Shown: positions 40,458 through 50,853, counted from the stretch's first letter. The stretch: 64,000 nt of DNA from DAIQRJ01 sp963708795 (GCA_963708795.1 CAVPUH010000009.1:248001-312000), one strand, 5' to 3'. Notes: generated by a model not told the origin, from the sequence alone. Made by a program: numbers and translations.

Positions 40458-41144
40458 ATGTACCTGGTCCGACTGGTTCTGCCCGATCGACCCGGAAGTC
40501 TGGGCGCCGTCGCGACGGCCATGGGCCTGGCCGAAGCGGACATCATCTCGGTGGACGTCGTCGAACGTCGGCCCGAAGGCACCGCGGTCGACGACTTCAT
40601 CGTCGATCTGCCCCCGCATCGCGACGCCGACGCCCTCGTCACCGCCAGCCAGTCGATCGAGGGCGTGCGGGTGGAATGGGTGTCCCGTTACGCCGCCGGC
40701 GGCGACGTGATGCGTGACCTCGAGGCCGTCGAGGCGATGACGTCGCGACCGGCCGAGTCGCTACGGCTGCTCACGCAGCTGGCGCCGGCGGTGTTCATGG
40801 CCGACTGGGCGCTGCTGCTCGACGTCTCGGGAGAGCCGGTGGTCGTCGAAGCGACCCAGGCCGCACCCGACCTCCCGCCGCTCGGCGAAGGCGAGCCGTG
40901 GCCGCAGCTGGAGGTCCCGACGCGGCTCGACGTGCCGATGTCGTGGCAGGAGGATGCGGGCTGGTCGGACGTGGTCGCGGCGGCGCCGGTCGGCACGTCG
41001 GCACATCAATTGCTGATCGGCCGTTCGGGCGGCCCGCCGGTGCTCGAATCCGAACTCCTGCGCCTCGGCCATCTGTCCTCGCTCGCCCTCACCGTGAAGC
41101 TGACCGCCACCAAGCCCCACGTCGAGCGTCCAGCCCGAGGTTGA
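40458..41144 (+). CDS. ACT-domain amino-acid-binding protein
   Basis: This 228-aa protein opens with an ACT domain, MYLVRLVLPDRPGSLGAVA, AEADIISVDVVERRPEGTA and DDFIVDLPPHRDADALV. The remaining 140 residues show no domain I recognise (MADWALLLDVSGEPVVVEA, HQLLIGRSGGPPVLESEL suggests a GAF-like sensor). AAGGA lies upstream of the ATG. The same kind of gene sits divergent from gatC in M. tuberculosis (Rv3013, from memory). It probably senses an amino acid; the partner is unknown. Confidence 0.85.
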   Translation: MYLVRLVLPDRPGSLGAVATAMGLAEADIISVDVVERRPEGTAVDDFIVDLPPHRDADALVTASQSIEGVRVEWVSRYAAGGDVMRDLEAVEAMTSRPAESLRLLTQLAPAVFMADWALLLDVSGEPVVVEATQAAPDLPPLGEGEPWPQLEVPTRLDVPMSWQEDAGWSDVVAAAPVGTSAHQLLIGRSGGPPVLESELLRLGHLSSLALTVKLTATKPHVERPARG

Positions 41145-41168
41145 GGCGCGCCCGCAGGGACGGTGCGC

Positions 41169-42002
41169 TCAGCGCGCGAGCAGGTCGGCGAGCGAGGTGG
41201 CGGGATGTCCCGCGATCCGTTCGATGTCGTCGCTCACGGCTTCCAGCTCGCCCTTGGCGATCGCCGTGTACGTCGACACCCAGGCCTCGACCTGCCAGTC
41301 GGGCGCTCCGTACGCCGCGCGAGAGCGGAACGCCTCGTCGAGCGACTCGTCGTGGAACGTCACCGACCGGCCGGACGACGTCGCGATCACCGCCGCGATC
41401 TCGGCCATCGTGAGGGCTTCGGGACCCGTGAGCTGGTAGGTGGCGCCCTCGTGGTCGGCGGGTGACCGGAGCACCGCAGCCGCGACGTCGGCGATGTCGT
41501 CCTGGGCGACGACGGCCGCCCGCCCCGAGCCGGCCGGTCCGCGGATGACGCCGTCGCCGCCCACCATCATCGGCAGGAAGTCGGCGTAGAGGTTGTCGCG
41601 GAGGAAGGTGAACGGGATCCCGGTCCCGCGGATGTACTGCTCGGTCGCCCAGTGGTCGCGGACGAGCGTGAACGTGGCGTCCGCCCGGCCGCCGACGAAG
41701 GAGACGTAGACCAGCCGCCCCGCACCGGCGGACACGACGGCGTCGACGAACGCGGCGTGCTGCGCGACGCGGTGCCGGTCCTCGCCGGCGGACACCATCA
41801 ACACCGTGTCGTCCGGCTCGATCGCGGCGCGGATCAGGGCGCCGTCGGTGAAGCTCGCGCGGGCCACTGCAGCACCCGGCAGGGTGGGCGCCCGGGCGGG
41901 GTCGCGAACGAGCAGCAACTGCCCGTTCCCGCTGGCGGCAAGCCGGGTGGCGACGCGCCGGCCCAGATTCCCGGTGGCTCCCGTGACGACGATGCGGCTC
42001 AT
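41169..42002 (-). CDS. NmrA-like NAD(P)H-binding oxidoreductase (SDR family)
   Basis: This 277-aa atypical short-chain dehydrogenase has RIVVTGATGNLGRRVATRL (nucleotide-binding Gly motif), VYVSFVGGRADATFTLVRDH, WATEQYIRGTGIPFTFLRDN and YQLTGPEALTMAEIAAVI. It resembles QorB/NmrA proteins, which reduce quinones or sense redox state. TACGTT lies 6 nt before the ATG. It is convergent with the ACT gene and divergent from the methyltransferase at 42136. It has no counterpart at this place in M. tuberculosis as I recall it. Confidence 0.9.
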   Translation of the reverse strand: MSRIVVTGATGNLGRRVATRLAASGNGQLLLVRDPARAPTLPGAAVARASFTDGALIRAAIEPDDTVLMVSAGEDRHRVAQHAAFVDAVVSAGAGRLVYVSFVGGRADATFTLVRDHWATEQYIRGTGIPFTFLRDNLYADFLPMMVGGDGVIRGPAGSGRAAVVAQDDIADVAAAVLRSPADHEGATYQLTGPEALTMAEIAAVIATSSGRSVTFHDESLDEAFRSRAAYGAPDWQVEAWVSTYTAIAKGELEAVSDDIERIAGHPATSLADLLAR

Positions 42003-42008
42003 GGGCCG

Positions 42009-42014
42009 AACGTA
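42009..42014 (-). promoter_or_regulatory. Candidate leaderless -10 element of the NmrA-like gene
   Basis: TACGTT lies 6 nt before the ATG at 42002. Confidence 0.4.
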
Positions 42015-42135
42015 CCGGCTGGCCGATGTCCTCGGGTCGGTTCGACCCAGGACCCGCGAGCACTGTGCTTCCGGTTCGGCCACGCCGATACTGGCGCTCG
42101 GTGATGGCCGCAGTCCGACCGACGATGGAGGCGCG

Positions 42136-43252
42136 ATGCCGACGATTCCCGACCACGACACCTCACCCGAGGACGGCGCCGCGGCGACCGACGCATTCGT
42201 GGAGCGCATCTCGCTCGCGTCGATCGGCGCGCTCGAGATGGCCACCGTGGAACTCGGTATGCGGCTCGGGCTCTACCGGGCCTTGGCGGACGGCCCGGCC
42301 ACGGCCGGCGCAGTGGCCGAGCGGGCCGGCATCGACGCCCGGTACGCCCGCGAGTGGCTCGAGCAGCAGGCGTGCAGCGGCATCGTCACCGTCGAGCACG
42401 AGCCGGCCGACGGCGATCCGGACACTCGCCGGTTCGCCTTGCCGGGACCAGCGGCGGCCGCTCTGCTCGACCCCGACAGCCTGGCCTTCATCGCCCCGAT
42501 GGCGACGTTCGCGACGGCCATCCCGACGGTCCTCGACGAGCTCGTCGAGCACTACCGGGACGGCACCGGGATCAGCTTCGGCGGGTACGGCCCGTGGCTG
42601 CGACGCGCCCAGGAGGCGGCGAACAGACCGCTGTTCCTCCATCAGCTGGGCCCCGACTGGCTGCCGGCGATGCCGGACGTCGAGGCCCGCCTGGGCGCCG
42701 GCTCGGCGCGGGTGGCCGACCTCGGCTGCGGGTGTGGTTGGTCGTCCATCGCCCTCGCGTCGGCCTATCCCGGTGCCGAGGTGGACGGATTCGACAGCGA
42801 CGAGGCGTCGGTCGCTTCAGCACGGAGCAATGCGGCTGCGGCCGGCTCAGCGGATCGGGTGCGATTCCACACGGCGGACGCGTCGACCGGTACGTCCGGC
42901 GATTACGACCTGGTCTGCTGTTTCGAGGCGCTGCACGACATGGCTCGCCCGGTGGAGGCGCTGGCGGCCATGCGTGCCTTGGCCGGTGCCGACGGCACCG
43001 TCCTCATCGTCGACGAGCGCGTCCCCGACGTGTTCACGGCCGACGATCCCGACCCGATCCAGCGGTTCTACTACGCGGCGAGCGTGCTGCACTGCCTGCC
43101 GGCCGGGCGCAGCGAGCCGGGATCGGCAGCGACCGGGACGGTGATGCGAAGAGGCACACTGGAGGCGTTATGCCGCGTCCGCCGGCTTCGGGTCGGTGCA
43201 GGTGTTGCCGATCGAGCACGACATGTTCCGGTTCTACCGGCTGCACCCCTGA
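42136..43252 (+). CDS. SAM-dependent methyltransferase with N-terminal winged-helix domain, frameshifted at the end
   Basis: The repaired protein is 371 aa. An N-terminal winged-helix dimerisation domain (LGLYRALADGPATAGAVAER, DARYAREWLEQQA) is followed by a class I SAM domain: VADLGCGCGWSSIALASAYP, VDGFDSDEASVASAR, YDLVCCFEALHDMARPVEAL and GTVLIVDERVPD. This is the arrangement of Rv0089/Rv2258c-like methyltransferases. The frame breaks near 43178 (one extra T); the other frame supplies the proper ending GFGSVQVLPIEHDMFRFYR to TGA at 43252. A GGAGG Shine-Dalgarno precedes the ATG. The substrate is unknown. Confidence 0.87.
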
Positions 43253-43263
43253 GTCCGCCGGGC

Positions 43264-45379
43264 TCAGCCTTCGGATCCGGGCGGCTCGTTGCGCGCGAGG
43301 AGCTCGACGAACCCCTCCTCGTCGAGAACCGGGACCCCGAGCTGTTCGGCCTTCGCGAGCTTGGAACCCGGCGATTCCCCGGCCACCACGTAGGCGGTCT
43401 TCTTCGACACCGAGCTCGCGGCCTTGCCGCCCCGCGCGACGATCTCGTCGGTGGCCTGATCGCGGGTGAACCCCTCGAGGGATCCCGTGACCACGAGACT
43501 CAGGCCGGCGAGCGTCTGCGGACGGGTCGGTCTCGACGTGTCGGGCTCGTCTTCCATCCGGACCCCCGCCGACCGCCACTTGGCCACGATCTCGCGATGC
43601 CAGTCGACCGCGAACCACGCCTCGAGTGCGGCGGCGATCGTCGGCCCGACGCCGTCGACGGCCGCGAGGCTCTCCTCGGACGCCTCCTCGATCGACCTCG
43701 AGGCTGCCGAACTCCCGGGCCAGCGCCTCGGCGGCAGTCGGGCCGACATGCCGGATCGACAGCGCGACCAGCACCTTTGCCAGCGGCACCTGCTTGGCGG
43801 TCTCGAGGTTGTCGATGAGCTTGACCGAGTTGGCCGACGGCTTGCCGTCCTTGGTGCGGAAGTAGTCGACGCCGGCCAGCGAGTCGGCCGTCACGGCGAA
43901 CAGGTCGCCCTCGTCGGTGATGAGGCCCGCATTGAGGAGCGCGTCGGCCGTCTGCCAGCCGAGGACCTCGATGTCGAAGGCGTTCCGGTGGGCCAGGTGG
44001 AAGAGCCGTTCGCGGAGCTGGGCGGGACACGAGCGCGCGTTCGGGCAGCGGATGTCGACGTCGCCCTCCTTCTGGGCCGCCAGCTCGGTGCCGCAGGCAG
44101 GGCAGTGGGTCGGCATCTCGAAGGCGCGCTCGCTGCCGTCGCGCAGTGCGGCCACCGGACCGAGGACCTCCGGGATGACGTCGCCGGCCTTGCGCAGCAC
44201 GACGGTGTCCCCGATCAGCACACCCTTCCGGACGACCTCGGACGCGTTGTGCAAGGTGGCACGGGACACGATCGAGCCGGCGACCTGGACGGGGTCCATC
44301 ACCGCGAAGGGTGTGACCCGGCCCGTCCGGCCGACGTTGACGGCGATGTCGAGCAGCTTCGTGGTGACCTCCTCCGGCGGGAACTTGTACGCGATCGCCC
44401 ACCGCGGGGCCTTCGAGGTGCGGCCGAGCTCGTCCTGCAACGCGATCTCGTTCAGCTTGACCACGACGCCGTCGAACTCGTGCTCGATGGTGTGCCGCTG
44501 CTCGGAGTAGCGATCGATGAACGCGTCGACCGCGGCCAGGTCGGCACAGACCTCGGACCGGGCGGAGACGGGCAGACCCCATCGGGCGAGGTCGGCGATG
44601 GCCGCCGCCTGCAGGCGGGGCGACCAGCCGCGACGCGCGCCGATGCCGTGGGTGACGAAGGACAGCGCACGGCTGGCCGTGATGCGCGGGTCCTTCTGCC
44701 GCAGGGACCCGGAGGCGGAGTTGCGGGGGTTGGAGAACGGGGGCTTGCCGGCCGCCGCCAGCTCGGCGTTCACGTCGGCGAACGCAGCGAGGGTGAAGTA
44801 CACCTCGCCGCGGACCTCGAGGAGCTCGGGCACGTCGTCGCCGACCAGCCGGGTCGGGACCGAGGAGATCGCCTTGACGTTGGCCGTGACGTCCTCGCCC
44901 ACCCGCCCGTCGCCACGCGTGGCGCCGCGCACCAACCTGCCGTTCTCGTAGACGAGGTCGAGCGCCAGACCGTCGAACTTCAACTCACACAGGTAACCCT
45001 GTCGGCCGATGGCCGGCGAGCCGACCTGGTTGACCGCACGTTCCGCCCAGGCCGCGAGCTCGTCGGTCGAGAAGACGTTGTCGAGGCTGAGCAGCGGCAG
45101 GAGGTGGGTGACGGCGGCGAAGTCGCTGCCGATGAAGCCGCCGACCGTCTGAGTGGGCGAATCGGGCGTCACCAACGTCGGGTGGTCGGCCTCGAGCGCT
45201 TCCAGGCGATGCATGATCGCGTCGTAGTCGGCGTCGGACAGCGTGCTGGCGTCGAGCACGTAATAGCGCCACCGGTGGTCGCTGATCTCCTGGGACAACT
45301 CGGCGTGCTCCGCCCGAGCCGCCGCCGGCACGTCGTCGGCGCCCGGTGCTCGGTCAGCCGCTCGTTCGGTCGAGGTCAT
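43264..45379 (-). CDS. ligA: NAD-dependent DNA ligase, frameshifted in this sequence
   Basis: LigA seals nicks in replication and repair and is essential in bacteria. The repaired protein is 704 aa. Domains in order are Ia (HRWRYYVLDASTLSDADYD), adenylation with the Lys motif CELKFDGLALDL and NPRNSASGSLRQKDP, the OB fold (VGRTGRVTPFAVMDPVQVAG), a zinc finger (HCPACGTEL, CPNARSCPAQLR), HhH repeats (VALSIRHVGPTAAEALAREFGSL, then in the next frame SIEEASEESLAAVDGVGPTIA) and BRCT (LSLVVTGSLEGFTRDQA). The break near 43699 is removed by deleting one base. A 1069-codon open frame here is a hybrid of this gene and the out-of-frame neighbour. Confidence 0.95.
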
Positions 45380-45408
45380 GCGCACATCCTCCCGCGTCGC
45401 GCCGACAC

Positions 45409-46903
45409 TCAGCCACGGTCGTCGGCATGCCCGCCGTCCCCGACGGCTTCGACCCGTACGGCCTGGACGAGCGGCGGGTCCTGCGGATTCAGCAGGATGC
45501 GGCACCGGAGTTCGCCCGCCACCCCGGGCACCATCCACGTGAGTTGCGCGGGCGAGGTGCTCGTGGCCCCGGCTCCGTCGACGGGGGCGTCGGACAGACC
45601 GCCCACTGCGGCCACCGCGCCGGCGAAGTCGGCGCGCCGGTGATCCAGCGAGTCGTCGAGTTCGACGTTGTCGGCGAACAACTCCCGCGCCGCGTCGTCG
45701 TCCCAGGCTCGCAGCAGCCGTTCGACCGAGTCCCGGGCCGCGACCGTCTCGGGCCAGAGCGACAGCGTCGGGGTGTGGCCGGAACCGTCGAGCAGCAGGT
45801 CGAGCGCGGCGATCGCCGGCCGCGCCGCGCCGGAGTAGGTCGCGTTCTCGAGTGCGACGACGCCGAGGCCGGTGCCGGGATGCCAGCGCATGTGTGAGCT
45901 GAACCCGGGATAGCCACCCGAGTGCGAGGCGATGGACCCGTGCCGGTGGTCGTGCTCGGTGAAGAGGCCGAATCCGTAGCCGGCGACCCGGCCGGCACCT
46001 GCGCCCGACTCGGCCGCGACGATGCGGTGGAGTTGCTGCATCTCCCGGCGCGAGGACGTCGACAGCGGGCCGCCGTCCGGCGGAGGCAGGTCGTCTCGGT
46101 CGTCGCGGTCGTCGCTCGACCCGCCGGCGTCGGCGAACGCGTCGACGAAGAAGCTCATCCACCGGGTGAGATCGCTGACCGTGCTGAACAATCCGCCGAT
46201 CGAGGAGTACGCGCCCGGGCCCGAGAACGGGAGCGGCGTCCATGCGTCGCCGAGCCGGCGGTGCCCGGTGGCCAGGCCGCCCGGCGCGGCGACGTGTCGG
46301 TCGAACCCGGTCGAGCGCAGGCCTGCCGGTCCGAGGATCTCAGCGGCGACGAACTCCGTGAAGGGACGCCCCGTGACCACCTCGATCACCCGCCCGAGCA
46401 GGGCGAACCCGGTGTTGGAGTACTCGTAGGCCGTGCCCGGCACGGTGACGAACCTGAGGCCCGACGCGAGAACGGCGTCGAAGTCCGCGTTCGACAGCGA
46501 CTCCTGACGGTCGGCCCACGGATCGTCGGTGGGCAGGCCGCCGGACATGCTCATCAGCATGCGAACACTCGGGACGGGTGAGTCCGCCGACGGCAGTCGG
46601 AGCACCGCCTGCGGGACGAAATCGGTGATGGGCGCATCGAGTGAGAGCACGCCGCGATCACGGAGCAGGAGCAGCGCGGCAGCCGTGAAGCTCTTCGTGC
46701 ACGAGGCGATCCGGTAGGCCGTGTCGGCGGTGGGTGGAGTGCCCGACCCGTCGACCGCACCGAAACCTGCCGTGTGCACGAGGCGTCCGCCCGCCAGCAC
46801 GCCGTAGACGACACTCGGGGCGGCGAGCGTCTCGCACCCGAGCCGCGAACAGCTCGTCGATCTCGGCCAGCAGACGGGGATCGGGAACGGAGGGCATCGT
46901 CAC
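45409..46903 (-). CDS. Serine hydrolase (class C beta-lactamase / DD-peptidase fold), frameshifted
   Basis: The repaired protein is 497 aa. Penicillin-binding-fold motifs are RIASCTKSFTAAALL (SxxK, nucleophile Ser), EYSNTGFALLG (YxN) and SHSGGYPGF (the third motif, HxGG). A hydrophilic Asp-rich insert SSDDRDDRDDLPPPDGG falls in the middle. The C-terminal 130 residues form an extra domain with LSLWPETVAARDSVERLL. The start MPSVPDPRLLAEIDELFA is in a different frame from ETLAAPSVVYGVLAGG; one extra base in the GGG (CCC on +) near 46838 explains this. TAGGCT lies 7 nt before the GTG at 46903. No signal peptide is seen, so it is probably a cytoplasmic esterase or peptidase. Confidence 0.85.
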
Positions 46904-46910
46904 CGCCCGG

Positions 46911-46916
46911 AGCCTA
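46911..46916 (-). promoter_or_regulatory. Candidate leaderless -10 element of the serine hydrolase gene
   Basis: TAGGCT lies 7 nt before the GTG at 46903 and favours that start over the ATG two codons later. Confidence 0.4.
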
Positions 46917-46956
46917 ATGCTTGTGCCGATCGGCAGGCGGCGAGCACCATGACGTC

Positions 46957-47301
46957 GTGCTCACGTGGTCCGACGTCGTCGAGATGGGATCCGCCCTGCC
47001 GGGCGTGGAGGAATCGACCTCCTACGGAACGCCTGCATTGAAGGTGTCGGGCAAGCTGCTCGCCCGGTACCGCACGGATGCCGACGGCAGCGTGATGGTC
47101 GACTGCGAGCTGGACGAGAAGGATGCTCTGGTCGCCTCGGACGACCCCAGTTTCTACACCGAGCACCACTACGACGGGTACGGCGCGATCCTCGTGGACC
47201 TCGCCACGGTCGAGCCCGGCCAGCTGTCCGAGCTGTTGACCGAGGCGTGGCGCCGGAAAGCGTCTGCCCGGCTGAGGAAACAGGCCGGTCCCGACCGCTG
47301 A
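46957..47301 (+). CDS. MmcQ/YjbR-family protein
   Basis: This 114-aa protein matches the MmcQ/YjbR fold: TWSDVVEMGSALPGVEES, STSYGTPALKVSGKLLARY, FYTEHHYDGYGAILVDL and LLTEAWRRKASARLRKQA. The family has a CyaY-like, DNA-binding-like fold, and its function is unsettled. The GTG at 46957 is chosen from the conserved start; an in-frame ATG upstream at 46921 is possible. It is divergent from the serine hydrolase and convergent with the MetE-like gene. Confidence 0.88.
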   Translation: MLTWSDVVEMGSALPGVEESTSYGTPALKVSGKLLARYRTDADGSVMVDCELDEKDALVASDDPSFYTEHHYDGYGAILVDLATVEPGQLSELLTEAWRRKASARLRKQAGPDR

Positions 47302-47322
47302 GCGCCCTGGACCGGATCAGGG

Positions 47323-48421
47323 TCAGTCGTCGGTGTCCGGGTCGGCGAGCGGCTCGTCGACCAGGTTCGCGGCCACCTGGCGACTCAGTGTCAGCGCCCG
47401 CCGCGCCCATCCAGGTGAGGCGGCCGCCAGCCCACACGTCGGTGTGACCGAGAGCGAACGCGACGCCTGCTCCTCGTCGAAATCGAGCCATCCCCACCAG
47501 GTCAACAGTCGGCGGGTGAGCGCCACCGGCTCGGGCGGCCGGCCCGCCGGATCGCGCGACGGGACGAGACCGGCGAACACGACGAGCCCGTCGTCCACCG
47601 CGACCGACCACGCGTCCGCGTCCACCCCGGCGCGCAACCCGTTGCCGTCGGGTCGGATGAGGGCGTTCAGGTCGACGCGACACCGCGTCCGCACCCGCCG
47701 TCCGCAGCAGGTCGACGTCGACGGTGTCAGCACACGAATGCACCATCGGGATGGCACCCGCCGCCCGGATCGCGTCGAGTACCCCGCCCAGCGACGTGCG
47801 TGCCTCCTCCACCCGGACCGCGCGATGCCGTGAGAAGCCGCTCGCCGTGGCGACGTTCCCGGCCAGTACGGCCGGCAGCATGGGCTCGTCCACCTGCACG
47901 ACGACCGCGGCATCCGGGAACCGCTTCCGCATCTCCCGCGCGTGCAGCCCCACGCCTTCGGCCAGCGACTCGGCCAGCTCACGACGAGCGCCGTGATCCG
48001 CGAGCACCCGGTCGCCGCGCGGCCGCTCGATCGCGGCCGCCAGGGTCAACGGGCCGGTCACGGCGACCTTGATGCTGCGATCGGCCGCCGACGCGGCCTC
48101 CTCGAACGCGTCGATGTCACGGCGCAACGTCGCCCGCGCCCGTGCCTCGTCGAGGCTCTCGGCGTACACCAGCCGCCAGCCCGCCGGTTGCAGGTCGACG
48201 TGCATGTCCACGAGGAGGGCACACGCCCGCCCGATCATGCCGGCGCCCGCACCGCGCTCCGGGAGTTCGGGCAGGAACGGCATCTCCGGAGCCTCCCCGG
48301 CCACCGTCAGCGCTGCTTCGCGCTCGTCCGTCCCGGGCAGGGAGCCGACGCCGGTCCCCAGGCCGACGATGCGTGAGCGCCAGTCGTCCGGGCGGCCGTT
48401 CGATCCGGTCGACGCGCTCAC
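47323..48421 (-). CDS. MetE C-terminal-domain-like protein, frameshifted
   Basis: The repaired protein is 365 aa and resembles the catalytic half of cobalamin-independent methionine synthase. It reads RIVGLGTGVGSLPGTDERE, EMPFLPELPERGAG, KVAVTGPLTLAAAIERP, VVVQVDEPMLPAVLAG and IPMVHSCADTVDVDLL, then after an extra base near 47677 VDLNALIRPDGNGL and LSVTPTCGLAAASPGWA. The His-x-Cys and late Cys-Gly match the zinc ligands of MetE, so a zinc-bound thiol chemistry is likely, but the N-terminal half needed for folate binding is absent. The GTG overlaps the mnmA stop (GTGA). The mnmA partner in M. tuberculosis, Rv3015c, is the same kind of protein (from memory). Function unknown. Confidence 0.85.
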
Positions 48422-49507
48422 GCGGGGACCGCGCGCCGGGTGGTGTCGATCGTCGCCGAGCCGATGACGCGCGACCCGAGATAGAGCACGGCGGCCTGTC
48501 CCGGTGCGACGGCCTGAACCGGGCGGTCGAACTCGATGCCGACGGTTCCGTCGGGCTCGACCCACGCCCTGGCCGGGTTGGCCTCGCCGTGCGCCCGGAT
48601 CTGGACCAGGCAGTCGACGGGTGCCGTCGGGACCGCACCGCACCAGCGGGCGTGCACCCCGGTCAGCGCGGACACGGCCAGCTGGTCACGGGTCCCGACG
48701 GTGACGGTGCCGCTGACCGGCTGGATCTCGAGCACGAACCGCGGCTGCCCGTCCGGCGCCGGGTGCCCGATCCGCAGGCCTTTGCGCTGGCCGACGGTGA
48801 ACGCATGCGTGCCGTCGTGTCGGCCGAGCACGGTCCCGTCGCCGTCGACGACATCCCCCGGCGTGGATCCCAGCCGACCGGCGAGGAAGCCGGCCGTGTC
48901 ACCGTCGGCGATGAAGCAGATGTCGTGGCTGTCGGGCTTCGCCGCGACCGCGAGGTCCCGAACTTCCGCCTCGACCCGGACGTCGGACTTCAGCGTGTCC
49001 CCCAACGGGAAGCACGGCATGCGCGAGCTGGGCGGCGTCCAGCACGCCGAGCACGTACGACTGGTCCTTCCCGGGATCGACCGCTCGATGCAGTTCCGGC
49101 CCGCCCGGCCCCGTCACGACCTGCGCGTAGTGGCCGGTCACGATGGCGTCGAAGCCCAGCGCGACCGCGCGGTCGAGCACGGCGGCGAACTTGATCTTCT
49201 CGTTGCAGCGCAGGCACGGATTCGGGGTCCGGCCGGCGGCGTACTCGGCGACGAAGTCGTCCACCACGTCTTCGGTGAACTCCGCGGCCATGTCCCACAC
49301 GTAGAAGGGGATCCCGAGCACGTCCGCCGCGCGCCGGGCATCGCGCGCGTCCTCGGCCGTGCAGCAGCCGCGCGCACCCGTGCGGAACGACTGCGGGTTG
49401 CGGGAGAGAGCGAGATGGACGCCGGTGACGTCGTGCCCGGCGTCGACCGCTCGTGCGGCGGCCACCGCGGAATCGACCCCGCCGGACATCGCTGCGAGAA
49501 CCCGCAC
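48418..49507 (-). CDS. mnmA: tRNA-specific 2-thiouridylase MnmA, frameshifted
   Basis: MnmA thiolates U34 of Glu, Gln and Lys tRNAs with sulfur from a cysteine desulfurase. The repaired protein is 362 aa. The PP-loop LAAMSGGVDSAVAA, the catalytic NPCLRCNEKIKF, FDAIVTGHYAQV and GKDQSYVLGVLDAAQLAHA are in one frame. After an extra C near 49008 (+ strand GGG) come PLGDTLKSDVRVEA, DSHDICFIADGDTAGFL (second Cys), GTHAFTVGQRKGL and the beta-barrel domain. The GTG at 49507 has AGGGG upstream and lies 2 nt after the desulfurase stop. mnmA is expected to be functional, so the indel is suspicious. Confidence 0.95.
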
Positions 49508-49509
49508 TG

Positions 49510-50793
49510 CTACACCCCTGCCTTCCGGGCTCGCGCCGCCGCACCGGCCGCACGGGCACGGCCGAGCACCTCCGGCAGCACGGCCAGCGTCCGGTCGACG
49601 TCGGCGTCCACGCTGGTGTGACCGAGGCTGAACCGCAGGGAGGCTCGGGCGAGGTCGTCGTCGTAGTGCATCGCCAGCAGGACGTGACTCGGCTCGGGGA
49701 CACCGGCCGAACAGGCGGAGCCGGTCGAGCACTCGACACCCGCCGCATCGAGCAGCAGGAGCAGCGCGTCGCCTTCGCAGCCAGGGAAGGCGATGTGGGC
49801 GTTGCCGGGCAGCCGGCCGGCCGGGTCGCGGTCGCCACCGACGACGGCATCCGGAGCGATGGTCAGGACGCCGGCGATGAGCCGATCCCGCAGCCGGCTG
49901 ATGCGAGCCGCGTGCTCGGCGCGCGCGGCCACCGCCGTCTCGACCGCCACCGCGAGCCCGGCGATCGCGGCGACGTCCAGCGTCCCCGAACGGACCTCAC
50001 GCTCCTGGCCGCCGCCGTGCTGCAGCGGCACCAGCGGGGTGTCGCGGCGCAGCAGAAGAGCGCCGGCACCGACCGGGCCGCCGAGCTTGTGACCCGAGAA
50101 GCTGAGCGCGTCCGGCCGGTCGTCGGCCTCGGCGAAGTCGACGGGAACGGCGCCGACGGCCTGGACGGCGTCGGTGTGGACGGGGATGCCGAACTCGTGC
50201 GACGTGGCCGCGATCGCCGGAACCGGCTGCAGGGTCCCGACCTCGTTGTTGGCCCACATGCAGGTGAGCGCGGCGACCGAAGCAGCACCCCCGGGTCCGC
50301 GGACGATCCGTTCGCGGACCTCGGCCGGATCGACGCGCCCCCATCGATCCACGGGGAGCCACTCCACGCTCGCTCCGGCGAACTCCCCCAGCCACTGCAC
50401 GGCGTCGAGCACGGCATGGTGTTCGACAGCACTCGCCAGCACCCTGACCCGCGCCGGGTCCTCGGCCCGCCGTGACCAGAACATGCCCTTCACGGCCAGG
50501 TTGTCGGACTCCGTGCCGCCGGCGGTGAAGACGACCTCGGACGGTCGGGCGCTCAACGCGGCGGCGATCCGCTCGCGCGATTCCTCGACGGTGCGGCGGG
50601 CCCGCCGCCCAGCGGCGTGCATCGACGACGCGTTCCCGGTGAGCCGGAACTGCTCGTCCATCGCGTCGATCACCGACGCCAGCATCGGGGTGGTGGCGGC
50701 ATGGTCGAGATAGGCCGTGGACCGGGCCTCGGGGCGGTCGTCGAGGTCCGGGTCGGCAGCGGGGCCGGCGGCACCGGCTGAGGAGAGCGACAT
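49510..50793 (-). CDS. Cysteine desulfurase (NifS/IscS family)
   Basis: This 427-aa PLP enzyme removes sulfur from cysteine for Fe-S clusters and tRNA thiolation. Motifs are AYLDHAATTPMLASVIDAM, VVFTAGGTESDNLAVKG, VEHHAVLD, MWANNEVGTLQPV, HTDAVQAVGAVPVD, the PLP-lysine SFSGHKLGGPVGAG and the catalytic loop ECSTGSACSAGVPEPSHVL. Its N-terminus has about 25 extra residues. Adjacency to mnmA suggests it is the sulfur donor for that reaction, as in other actinobacteria. Confidence 0.95.
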   Translation of the reverse strand: MSLSSAGAAGPAADPDLDDRPEARSTAYLDHAATTPMLASVIDAMDEQFRLTGNASSMHAAGRRARRTVEESRERIAAALSARPSEVVFTAGGTESDNLAVKGMFWSRRAEDPARVRVLASAVEHHAVLDAVQWLGEFAGASVEWLPVDRWGRVDPAEVRERIVRGPGGAASVAALTCMWANNEVGTLQPVPAIAATSHEFGIPVHTDAVQAVGAVPVDFAEADDRPDALSFSGHKLGGPVGAGALLLRRDTPLVPLQHGGGQEREVRSGTLDVAAIAGLAVAVETAVAARAEHAARISRLRDRLIAGVLTIAPDAVVGGDRDPAGRLPGNAHIAFPGCEGDALLLLLDAAGVECSTGSACSAGVPEPSHVLLAMHYDDDLARASLRFSLGHTSVDADVDRTLAVLPEVLGRARAAGAAARARKAGV

Positions 50794-50853
50794 GGCCTGA
50801 CCAGGGTAGGCGGCCGACGCGTGCGATGCCGAGCTCGTCCGGCTCGCGGTCCG

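Noticed and set aside
43034..46243. A 1069-codon open frame covering ligA and part of its upstream neighbour
   Set aside because: Only the middle part is LigA. The first 287 codons are the serine hydrolase gene in the wrong frame and the tail follows the ligA frameshift.
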